Of a DNA stretch of 64,000 bases, positions 35,716 to 64,000 are shown one piece after another. The DNA is taken from the NCBI RefSeq assembly GCF_049306965.1, contig NC_133183.1, forward strand, positions 17,007,501-17,071,500, given 5' to 3'. The position numbers and the translations under genes are program-made. The notes under the pieces are model-generated. The model ran no database searches, was not told where the DNA came from, and saw only the letters and a list, made by a program, of their open reading frames with translations. Position 1 is the stretch's first letter. Each line of letters opens with the position of its first letter. The DNA comes from Danio rerio (Eukaryota; Chordata; Actinopteri; Cypriniformes; Danionidae).

Positions 35716-38700
35716 ATGGTGGCCACCAGAAGAGGAACACGCGCAGGTTCCCCGGTGAAAAACACCAGCGATGAAAACTCTGAAAACGCTAAGGTCTGTT
35801 TGTCAATTATGCATTTTAATTGTTGTTTATGTTTTTATTAGCTGGAGTTCAGTGTGAGGTTGTTTTGTGGCGTTTTATGTGTATTGGTAAAAAAGCCGCA
35901 TGTGTGTGTGGAAACATGTCCGAACATGTGTGGGAAAACGCGTTGAACTTCTAAATAACGATAAAAGTTAAGAGTATGTTTCTTGTTAATATTTTGTGTT
36001 TTTTTCGACTCTCGGTCAAATATAAGTCATGCACTCATATGTATGATTGCATTAATAGAGCCATATCTCGCCATATGTGATATTCCTGTAGCGTGGAGTG
36101 TTCATATTTTGTTCTGCAGTAATCACGATATCAGAGATTTTCATCAGTAATTACAGTATAAGAAAAATCTAAATTCCAACCTTTATTTGAAACTGATGTA
36201 AACGTCAAGTAATCCCAGTTCTGTTCTTTTTTTGTTTGTTTTTCTGCTCACACAATCAAGACGTTATTTATGTTTGTGATGTGATCATCACATGTTGTGA
36301 TGTCTAATAAAAGGCTGTTTTAGACACTTTATAAACGGGAAGAACAAAATAAGTTGTTTTCAATAACGTTAGCCATTTCTTAAAGTAGATTTAGTGTTTA
36401 CGTTTATACGTTTTTAAGCAGCAGACAAGGCAAATTGAGGTAACGCTGAAGTTGGTTTTATATTCGCATATTCGTTCAGTGACATTCTCCCTTTTTGTTT
36501 ACTATGCTACTTTTTTAAACTATTATTAAGGAGAAAATCTGAATGTGTGACTCTAAAATCTAGGATGGTGTAAAAGTGTGACTACATGAGTGAGATGTTT
36601 ATTTGTTCTTTTACAGCCCGAACTATAAACGCAAAGCAATAAAACAAAACAGTTTTTTTAAGAGTGCAAGACTTATATTTGACTGAGAGTCGAAAAAACA
36701 ACACAAAATATTAACAAGAAACATACTCTAAGAAAATAAATAAACAAAAATTGGTTGTCTGAGCAATATGGCCGAATTTTACATTTTTGTGTTAAATTTT
36801 GGCAAAATGTATCTCTTTAAACCTGTATTTTATAAAAGTGTCATGACGAGGCGAAAATTGAAGTCTTGCAATGGTAGTTTTTATTCAAAACGGTATTTGT
36901 TGAAATAACCAAATAACTAATAATTACACCATTGTGTCTAGGGATGAGCCGGTATAAGATTTCAATGGTATGAAATACTTGTATATAAAATAGCAGTTTC
37001 ACGGTATCACAGTATTGTAATTACTTTTTTAACATATGTTCTTTTTTTAAATGTCTGGGTAAATAACAACATTTATTTCCATTGAACACAATTTAGTTTG
37101 TTTTCAGAAACATTTAAAATATTTTGGAACAGTAGCTTTTCATGTGGAGGGTCCTTTTCTGCTGGAGATACTGTTTCCCTAACAAACTAAATAAAATAAT
37201 CCTAAAAAACATCTACCCCCCTCCACCCCACCCCCCCCCCCCCAAAAAAAAAGAAAACAAAACAAAAAAACATACTTGTATATACTGTAGGAATGGTATA
37301 ACAGCAAATGTTAGTGGTTTTAAAACCTTGACTTATCCAAACCACAGTATACCATGAAAACGGTTATCGTCCCATGCCTAATTGTGCCTGCAACAAATAC
37401 TGCACTGTTGTAATCTTGGCATGCTACATCTGTTGTGAAAACATCAGTCTGGCACCCCACCTTACACCTCACTTTGGGTTCAGAGGACAAATGTAACAGT
37501 CCAGGACAGTTGTACAGTCCAGATTTCACCATTTCCACATTCGAAAAGCTCTTGGGTAAAACATTTTCCTTACATATTTTTGTTGCGTGTTAGTTGTTAC
37601 TGCAATCCAAACATGTGGATCCACACGCAAAGCTGTGCTCTCATCGCAGGGAAAAGGGAAACAAAACCTTTGTTGCGGCACATTAACACTGACAACCCAT
37701 GTCTCTGAATAATTCTTCTTCCACTTGTTTTAATTACGGTTGGCAACACAACGTGGCGTCTCTCTGAACAACACTGTAACAGGTTAAAAGAGTCTTCAAA
37801 GCTATATCATGCATATTAATGAAGTTGCATCTCATTCATAATAGAGCATGCTGATTGGTTCAAGCAAAGTCTTTTCCATGAATTAATGCTGAAAACTCAA
37901 TGATGTCACTTTGTACCTGCCATGACAGACATCCAGTCTCTACGCTGGAATTTACACAATGACCTCATCACATTGACGTTGCTTCAAATTTTATTTTAAA
38001 CCCGAAGAACGAATTTGCTTTAAACAATGCAAAAACAACCAGTTTTTACTTTTTAGCAAAATATATGTGGCCTTATAGTGTTTTTAGCAACGTGAGACAC
38101 GTATACGAGTCAACAACAAAAAAAAAAAGTGTTTTGGCAATTCATGACCCTTTAACTTGCCCAGTATTGTCAGATTTTCATATTAAAGGTTAAGAAAACA
38201 AATGTTATGCTACACATTATGTACAAAAAAGGCATTTAAGTCACAAAGGTATGTAAATGAATTTAATACTAATGTAAGGCAAATGTTCTTGTTCTTACAG
38301 AAGCCTACTCCTTCGACTAGAAGAACTCGACGCAAGACACTGACGGAGGAAAATCAGTCCCAGTCGGATTCCCAGCCAGATGAGCCGAAGGATGACAGTA
38401 CTGCCTCTTCCCTAGCAAGTCCACCTAAGAAAGACACTAGAAGATCCACACGTCTCACTGTTAACAAAAAGCAGCCAGACTCTACTCATGAAGCGGATGT
38501 TTCTGAATCAGAATCCTGCTGCTCTGTAGCTTCCGGTGTACAACCCACACCTAGAACCCGCCGAAGAACTGCAGTCAGAGACAAGCGCACCATTGAAGAG
38601 GAGGCATCCGAAGCTGAATCTTGCTCCTCGGCAGCATCAGCGACCCATTCCCGCACTGCCCCACGAAGCCTCAGGAAACGAGTTTTGACTTCAGCTTCCG

Positions 38701-41088
38701 CAAAAGATGCAGATGCCTCTGGGGCTGAGTCTTGCAGTTCTGCGGTGTCACTCACCAAAGGTACGGACACTCAACGGATGACTAGGAGTCATCAAAAAAC
38801 TGCTGTTCCCACCAGAGATGCAGATCAGTCTGAACCAGAATCATGTTCCTCCAGTGTTTCTGGCCTTCGTGGATCTGTGGTGCGCAGATCTACACGAAAC
38901 CAGAAGGTGACAGTGACCGAGCCGATCCCTTTGAACTTAGAAGAAACTACAGACGCCCCTTCTTCTCCAGTGTCCAGGAAGCCTAGAGGGCGTAGGCGAA
39001 AAACAGAAGGTAATGATGATGAGTCTGATGGATGCAAGTCTGGTCCCAGCATGAGTCCCTGGAGATCCCTTAGGCGCCAGCCAAAAGGTGACACCATAGT
39101 TGGTGAATCTGATTCAGAATCGGTAGCTACTGACGTCTGCACCTCTCATGGGAGTCCAAGCCCTCAAAGAGGAAGAGGAACACCTTGTAGTAGCCGAACT
39201 GGGTCTGCAAGCAGCAACCGTGCTGTTCCTGCAAGCAGGACGAGAAGTAAAGCTAAAGTGATTACTTCTGCCATGTCTGAGGAACAAAGTGAAGATGAGC
39301 AACTTGTAACTCATCATGAAGGTATTCAAGCACCTGAAGAACAACTGGATCAAACCATGACCATGGAAACCAGTGAAGCTCAAGAGAGCACCATGATTGA
39401 GGAGGGAGCTGAAGATACTACTATAGTTGAGGATGAGCCTGTTGAGATGCTAGAAGTTCAAAGCAGCTCAAAAGAAGTCAAGAAGATAGAGGATCATGGA
39501 ATTATCATGAAAGAAACAGGAACTGAAACTTCATTAAAGGAAGCCGAGTTTATGGAAACACTTTCAGAGTCCGTAGTAGAAGCCACCTCAAAAGTCCCAG
39601 AGAAGGTTGACGAGGCCATTGAGGATCAAACATGTGCTGAGCCTGTAAAAGAGGATGCCATTCATGAAGATGCAGTCATGGTTGAGGATGCTTCTGAGCC
39701 TGAAAAAGCAGGATCCAACCAAAAAGATACAGAGATGATTGAAGTTCAAACATGTCCTGAACCTGCAAAAGAGGAAACAACTGAAGAAGCTTCAGTCATG
39801 GTTAAAGAGGATGCAGAGTTTCAAACATCATTAGAGCCCTCAAAAGAGGAAACCATCCAAACAAATGTAGCCCTGATTGAGGAGGCTCAAACATCAGCTG
39901 AACCAGCGGAAAAGGTAAAAGTCACTTCAGACGATCCAGAACCAGCCGTGATCGAGGAGAAGAAAGGTGTGACGGTTACAGAGGAATCAAATGAATTGAT
40001 TAAGACAACTGATGATGACTCTGATGCTGGCCCTTCTACAAGCTCAAATACTCGAGTAGATTTGAGCACCGCAGAAGAATCATCCAAGGAGCACCCTGCT
40101 CAAAAAGAAATGATCAGTTTACTGGACAGCAGTGATGAAGAAGATAGTGGTGACGAAGGTCTGTCTGCAGAAGAAGAGGGCGGTTCACAGGAAGATGAAG
40201 ATGATTTAATTTGTCCTGATGATGAACCGATGCCAGAAGAAGCAGAGGCTCATGGTAATGGACTGTTTGTCATAGACACTAGACCTGGGCTACGACCTGA
40301 AGACCAGTACTATGTGGATGCCAAGCAAACTGAGGAAGAGGATGAGGAGGAGGACTATGTTGACGAGGAAGGAGATGATGAGGATGATGAAGATTCAAAG
40401 GTGCTTTTTGCTCCCAAAAAGCCTCTGTAAGTTATCGCCACTATATAAATCACAATATATGAAAAAAAAAGATATTTGAAATGTGATTTTGTAAATTATG
40501 ATTTGTGAGCGATGATTTAAATTTAGTATCAAAACTAATTTTTTTCTCTCCTTCTCAGGATGCAACTCTCTACTTCCATTGACACGGGTTTGAAATTGAA
40601 GGAGCTTGGTGGTTTGTACGTCAGTTTTGATGGCAACAAACCAAAGACTCTTTCCAGGGTCTTGAAGGCCCAGAAGGACGTGGGCGGTCAGGATGAGGTA
40701 AATAAGTTGCGCATTTTTCTGGATGAGACATTTGATTGTATATAATTTCAAAGAGTTTTGTGCAGCTAATAATAAATTAAAACGCTGAATGTCTTGTGCA
40801 GTTGTTAAAGAAGAGTGTTATCATTCCGGGTTTTGAGAAGATGGATGCTGTGCCACCGTGCAGGGAATCAAAGCACGCTGCTAAACTCAAACGCAAGGTG
40901 GGCCGATTTGTCTGTTTATCTTTATTTTTTTTAATGATTGTCAGTTGGACTAATTAAAGGTTACTCAAATCCTGCATTAAAAAGGTGGAGTTGAAGGCAA
41001 AATATTAGCCATCCTTTGAATTTTAAATTCTTCAAACATTTTCCTACTGCTTTTTAACAGATTATTTTTTTATGTTTGAAACATTCTT

Positions 41089-41179
<91 letters not shown>

Positions 41180-41198
41180 ATATATATATATATATGTG

Positions 41199-41234
<36 letters not shown>

Positions 41235-43823
41235 TGTGTATATATATATATGTGTATATACATATATATATATATAATATCCTAATAATATATAATATAT
41301 AATTTTTCACAGTATGTGAAATATTTTTTCTTCTGGAGAAATTGTTTTACTTTATTTCGGTTAGAATAAAAGCAATTTGTAATTGATTTTTTAAAAACAT
41401 TTTAAGGTCAAAATTATTAGCCTCTGTGAGCTATATTTTTTTCGATAGTCTACAGAACAAACCATCATTATACAATAACTTACCTAATTACCCTAAGCTG
41501 CCTAGTTAACCTAATTAACCTAGTTAAGCCTTTAAACGTCACTTTAAGCTGTATAGAAGTGTCTTGAAAAATATCTAATTAAATATTATTTACTGTCATC
41601 ATGGTAAAGAGAAATTATATATTTATATAATTTGTATATATATTTTATTTATATAGCATAAATATTCTCACATTTTTGGAGAGTCAAATGCAGTAAAATA
41701 TATTTTTAATTAAGTTAAACAAATATTTGTCAGTGCTCAACATCCTTTGTTTATCTGAAAAAAAAAATTCGAACATTTTTATTTATGTCAGTTGAATACT
41801 CATTACCTGTTAATTTATCAAAAAAATATATAGTGGTAAAACAGAATCTGCATTTTGCTGAATGACAAAAATGTTGCTGTAATTGTCAAAAGTGTACATT
41901 TCTGGCTGTCAACAGCTTTATTGGAAATTATCCTCAGCATCCATGTATTTTTCATATCTATTTTATTAAAAAATTTTAATATGCTTTTAAAATGAGTTTT
42001 GTCATGTTACACTGAATGACCAGGGGTGTGAACCTACACTGGTTTCACAGTTCAGTTCAGTTTCGAATATCATGCCGTTGATTATTTTATAAATATATTT
42101 ATGTATTATTTGTTATACAATTTTTTCTTTTATACAAGCAGTCATAAATGTACTGTACCTTGCATTTCACCTGTACAAAGAAAACACTCTTTTTGAAAGC
42201 ATCAAACAAAACTAAAGTACATGCTCAGAACAACATGAGCATTTATAGCAAATAAACAAATGTAAATATTATCCCGCTTGCTTTCTGGGCGTTATTGAGT
42301 GAGTTGATGTTAAATAGCCGCAGCGATTAGCTGATCCATTATAAATGGCGCGACAGTGGAGAAAATCCCCTCTGCAGACACGCTCGTGTTTGGATCCTCA
42401 AGTAACGTTATTGTTGTAACATCAGAGAGAGGAGGTAATACGTTACCTCACAAACACGCCAGCTGGTCAAAGGGGCTACAAAGAGTAAGAGAGGGATAGT
42501 TTACAGCTTATATTTTTTCCTAGCTGGGTTCTGATGTACTTTAGTGGTGTAAGATTGTCCAGCAAACTCACTAAGTGAATCTGCACAGTTATTTGCTTTT
42601 TAAGTAGTTGGAGCATTTTAATTACTCTCAGTCTCCTCCCTCACCATTGTACTTTACTGTGATAAATGACGTCAGTACTTGGTAATGGTTATGATTATTA
42701 CTGAACCAATACTGAATTGTTCGCATCTACATTAAAGAAACATTTCATTTTGACAACCCTTTGAATGACCATTCAATTGTTATTTCAATATTATATATTA
42801 GTGCTTTATAATAGTGCTTTAGAAGTAAGTTTTATAATCCAACAAAAAGTTTTGTAGTTTGGAACAATAATTCTGTATTTTGTCATTTTATTTTCATTAA
42901 ATTGAATACATTTAATTGAATAAAGAGCAAAATTCTTATCATAATTTTTTTGTATATAAATGAATTGTAATTAATGTGATGTGACCCTTTAAATACTTCA
43001 GATATGGTAATTATATTATGTATCACTAGCAATTGCATTTTTAAAATAAATCTTTGTTTTATATATTGTATCCAGGCGGAAAGAGAAAAGACGACTGGCG
43101 ATGGCTGGTTCAACATGAGAGCTCCTGAATTAACAGAGGAGCTGAAAAATGACCTGAAGGCACTGAAGATGCGTGCAGCCATGGACCCCAAGCGCTTCTA
43201 CAAGAAGAATGATAGAGAAGGCTTTCCAAAGTACTTTCAGGTAGGTTACTTTTTTTTTTATCATCAGCAACAGACTGTTCTTCTTTCCTCAAACAACTTT
43301 TTGATAAGCCATTGTTTCTAAGACAAAAAACAAAGAATGGTAGCATCAAAATACCCCAATTAACCGCAGCCTTATGTGTTTAAAGGTAGCAGACAATGAC
43401 ACATTATTCGGTTCTTTCTATTAAAGTTTGGCTGTTTTTGTTTCAGGTTGGCACAGTGGTTGACAGCCCTGTAGACTTTTATAATTCACGAATGGCTAAG
43501 AAACAAAGGAAACGTACCATTGTGGAGGAGCTTCTTGCTGATGCTGAGTTTAGAAGGTATGTTGGAGAAACTGTGGCTGATTAGCTTTATGTGGAGGAAA
43601 ATGTGATAAATTATTTGTATTCCTGACAGCGGGCTTTTTTTATCGATTGTTCTCGCTATTGTTTTAAATGAACTGTCATGTTCTAAAATGCATCTTTTCT
43701 TCTCTTTTTAGCTCTAATAAAAGGAGATATCAGGAGATCATGGCAGAAAAAGCAGCACAGGCCGCTGGAAAGCAGCACAGAAAGAAGCACACAAAGTTCT
43801 CTAAAAAGAAAACAAATAAATAA
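35716..43823 (+). CDS. dnttip2: Deoxynucleotidyltransferase terminal-interacting protein 2 (TdIF2, Fcf2 domain)
   Basis: This is a nucleolar protein of the Fcf2 family, involved in early pre-rRNA processing (small-subunit processome) and, in mammals, known as a TdT- and estrogen-receptor-binding factor. Seven exons (35716-35793, 38301-40426, 40559-40697, 40802-40897, 43076-43240, 43447-43556, 43712-43823) give 941 residues, longer than the ~756 of human. The large second exon (2,126 bases) encodes a low-complexity region: basic RRTRRKT patches, four copies of an ~37-residue repeat with ESCSS cores (cysteines at about 99, 134, 171 and 208), then acidic repeats and E/D runs. The C-terminal Fcf2 domain starts near TGDGWFNMRAPELTEELKND and includes MDPKRFYKKNDREGFPKYFQ, PVDFYNSR and RKRTIVEELLADAEFRR, ending in a lysine-rich tail. 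An AATAAA lies about 50 bases past the stop. Confidence 0.95.
35969..36732. repeat. ~70-bp inverted repeats around 625 bp, unclassified
   Basis: 35969-36036 (taagagtatgtttcttgtta through aaatataagtc) is repeated as its reverse complement at 36662-36732 with very few differences. The middle shows no coding sequence. It resembles a non-autonomous DNA transposon, but I do not recognise the family. In dnttip2 intron 1. Confidence 0.75.
36939..37380. mobile_element. hAT-type element with 8-bp target duplication
   Basis: TAGGGATGAGCCGGTAT at the left and cgtcccatgccta at the right are flanked by ATTGTGTC and ATTGTGCC. The right part (aaaaccttgacttatccaaa, accatgaaaacggttatcgt) is shared with 62330-62420. 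A poly-C/poly-A tract lies at 37210-37250. Confidence 0.75.
41000..41620. mobile_element. Tc1-like non-autonomous element carrying a compound microsatellite
   Basis: The left end (ggagttgaaggcaaaatatt) and right body (tcacagtatgtgaaatattt through ccctaagctgcctagttaac) belong to the 15062 family. The middle is replaced by a (TA)n(TG)n(TA)n array at 41089-41276. In dnttip2 intron 4. Confidence 0.7.
42021..42761. mobile_element. hAT-type element, 0.74 kb, non-coding
   Basis: CAGGGGTGTGAACC at the left is preceded by TGAATGAC and the right end (tttgacaaccctt) is followed by the same TGAATGAC, a perfect 8-bp duplication. The inside has a GC-richer part near 42290-42480 and no transposase frame. 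Confidence 0.72.
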
Positions 43824-45658
43824 TTTCATGAGGCAAATCAGATTATTTTTCCCTCTTATGTTTTTTTATTTTTAATAAAAAAAAAAACATTTCAAGAGAT
43901 TGTCAAGCTTTTGTAAATAGAAGCCCACCATATTTTGTTTTAGTAAATTTCTGAGAAGGTTATTTTGGTATTAATGTGCAACTTGTACAGAGAAAGTAAA
44001 GAAGATTTTATACTTTTTAAAGGTTGACTTTCACTTGGCTTAAGATTACGTCGAGAACATCTGTCAGAATGTGGAATCCCAATAAATCTTCCAATACCAA
44101 TACATTGTCATGTTTTCCATTTTTAAGAATACTTTTCATAATGAAAGCTAATCAAATATGTATTACAATCTCCAGTTCTGTATTTTGTTCTCCGATTTAT
44201 TTATTTTTGTCAATAGTTTTGCCTCAAATTTCAGAACTTTGTTGTCAAATTTCAAAGCTCTAGACACAAAATTACAACCATTGCCACAATTGTACATTTT
44301 TGCAAAACTCTAACTTTTTTTTTTTCTAAATGCTCAGACAAAATACACAAGTCAAAGATACTTTTCAAATGAACTAAAATCCCCTTTTTAATGTATTAAA
44401 ATTAAACATTTAATTTGATCCCATTTCAAAATGCAACTCAAACGTTACATTTAAAATTACTGTGGGTTCATTTAATTAACAATGTAATTATCAACTGAAA
44501 CAAGTGCTCAACATAAGTAGCTGTTGCATGGACACTTATGTACAATATTACATGTTTAGATGATGAAAGTTTCAGGATGGATCAAATGACATCAGTTACC
44601 ACAGAAGTGACCCACCTGGACTACATTATGTATAGATTGTATCCTTGTTCCATATATATGGTTTCTATGTTCCATGTACCACCTTTACAGACAATAATTT
44701 AATATTTGATATTACTGTATGCAAGAAAGCACAATCACTGCACCAATATGAGGTCTGGAATTGCATTGACAGTAGGTTCTTTTTAAGACTGCTGACTAAT
44801 GAAAGCCCAACGGTGATGAGGGGAGAACCTGTGGCCAAATCCACAACACCAGACTGATGGAAACACAGATCCCAAACAGAAATCTGATGTATAGAAATAT
44901 ATGCAAACTACATATGACATTATAATTCATAATGATTTCAAACATAAAATATGTCACACATGTCAAAATATTGCATAAATTGCTTTTTTTTTTTCTACAA
45001 TACTACAAGAATAGTACATATATGTTGTGTCAATATAATACATATATATGTGTAAATATATTCCATGTATGAACACACACATATATATGTTTGAAAAAAA
45101 TGTAAACTGACATTTTACAGTAAACACAGTATGTAAAATCCAAATGTAATTTGCATATGTTGCAATAGGTCAGGTTTTCGATTCGGGGACGTGCAGTGAG
45201 ACACTTTTATTAACTTTACTATTGTTTTTTTTTTTTTTTACAGCAAACCTACATTATGATTGAATAAATAAGACTTTAGTTAAATGTTTCCACTGTACTG
45301 TTCCCTCTACACATATATAAACAATAAAGAAAGCTGTATCATATTTAAACAGCAATATTAAATGATTATCATTGGATATTGAATGATTAAAAACTGCGTA
45401 TCTTGTTTTTGGGTGATCTAAAGTTGTGTTTCTGTACTATTTGTATGATAAAAGGATTATGTGAACCTATAATCCTGCAAATGCAAGACTTCTCTAAAGA
45501 AATGAACGCAACATGCAATGTTTTAAACACTAGGAAACCTGTTAAAAGTAGTGACTGTTCAGAGTTTTAAAAAGTGACATCAGGGTTCAGAAATTTGTGG
45601 CAAAACAACTGAAAAAACCTGCAGTTTACCAGCCATATATATCTGGAGTTGTGTGTGG
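43824..45658. other. Convergent 3' ends of dnttip2 and spata6
   Basis: The two genes face each other here. The left end is the dnttip2 3' UTR. TTTATT at 45206-45211 is a plausible minus-strand AATAAA for spata6, about 450 bases past its stop. The rest is AT-rich with no gene or named repeat. Confidence 0.6.
43874..43879 (+). terminator. Poly(A) signal, dnttip2
   Basis: AATAAA lies 51 bases after the dnttip2 stop and runs into an A-rich stretch. This would give a very short 3' UTR; the A tract could also favour internal priming of cDNAs. Confidence 0.45.
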
Positions 45659-63347
<17,689 letters not shown>

Positions 63348-64000
63348 TTGTGACGCTGAGGGATTTTGGGCGTCTTCAGTCCGCCAGTGTTTTTAAACTT
63401 GGTTACTATGACAACAACCAAAGCGGCTGCTGTGAAGCTGCGAGGAAATGACGACACGAAAAATATTTCAAAAGTGAAAACGAATGAAAATAATAATATG
63501 CGAATAAATAATAATAACCACGACTGTATTATTTACAGTTTTACATTCAGGTTTCTAATTGGTGTATATGCACACAGACTTTTAATTTCTGTCAGCCAGT
63601 TTAGGGCCTCTGGTGAATTGTCATCCCTTACAACGGTCTTTCTTTTCTTTTTACACTTTAACAACTAAATGGATGCTTAATTATGTTTTACTGATTATAT
63701 TTGAATTACTTTACAACATGGATGTTGTATAAGGAACCTTCTGAAATTGAAAATAGTCACATAAACCTTTTACCAGAAGTTTATCATTGGCTGAAAAACA
63801 CTGTGCATATAGCCTAGCCAATTCTGAAGTCATATATTTAATAAAAGTGGATTTGTTTCCATACCCTATAACTTTAAATGTCACATATTAAGACAAAGAA
63901 GAATGAATGATCTCACATGACAAAATACAAAAATCTAGCCTACATACTAGTGTTTGTGAACTAGTAAACAGGCTACTGTACAATTAGTATTTAAATCTTT
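63348..64000. other. Upstream region of spata6
   Basis: It holds the presumed spata6 5' UTR and promoter with the X-box at 63402-63415. Beyond about 63500 the sequence is AT-rich with no convincing exon on either strand. Confidence 0.6.
63402..63415 (-). promoter_or_regulatory. RFX X-box before spata6
   Basis: On the minus strand this is GTTGTCATAGTAAC. The second half, AGTAAC, fits the X-box half site RGYAAC exactly and the first half, GTTGTC, differs from GTNRCC at one position. It lies about 55 bases upstream of the spata6 start codon. X-boxes mark promoters of ciliary and centriolar genes controlled by RFX factors. It could also serve a divergent gene to the right of the window. Confidence 0.5.

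Noticed and set aside
63366-63668. 100-codon plus-strand frame divergent from spata6
   Set aside because: It spans the promoter, turns into Asn-rich low complexity and matches no family I know.

Overview
The window looks like genomic DNA of the zebrafish (Danio rerio) or a close cyprinid. It is AT-rich, its genes are split by GT-AG introns, and it is full of fish repeats: tRNA-derived DANA-type SINEs, several Tc1/mariner copies, short hAT-type palindromes with 8-bp target duplications, a very common Tc1-like MITE, and long (TA)n arrays. Names rest on protein families I recognise. No alignment or database search was run.

Six host genes account for the coding content. From left to right they are: (1) the last six exons of a polyamine oxidase of the PAOX/SMOX family (+, 2136-7156; its FAD-binding start lies outside the window); (2) mrpl55, a mitochondrial large-subunit ribosomal protein (+, 9324-11215); (3) slc5a9/SGLT4, a sodium/sugar cotransporter (+, 12277-26427); (4) gclm, the modifier subunit of glutamate-cysteine ligase (+, 27219-34126); (5) dnttip2, a nucleolar Fcf2-domain protein (+, 35716-43823); (6) spata6, a sperm connecting-piece protein (-, 45659-63347). 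For genes 2-6 I traced every exon through its splice sites. The phases close, giving predicted proteins of 133, 657, 273, 941 and about 447 residues.

The genes do not form one pathway. They are an ordinary vertebrate neighbourhood, but the order is informative: slc5a9 and spata6 are neighbours in human 1p33, and gclm and dnttip2 are neighbours in human 1p22. Here the second pair lies inside the first. Three promoters carry motifs that fit the gene's job: HNF1 and HNF4-like sites before slc5a9, a full antioxidant response element before gclm, and an RFX X-box before spata6.

Introns and intergenic stretches are mostly transposon remains and microsatellites. Exceptions are several long, balanced-composition, repeat-poor stretches in spata6 introns, which are candidate conserved non-coding elements. 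I found no CRISPR array, no operon, no retrovirus-like element and no sign of a new enzymatic system. The most interesting leads are the promoter motifs, the repeat architecture of dnttip2, the nested synteny and a few unclassified inverted repeats.
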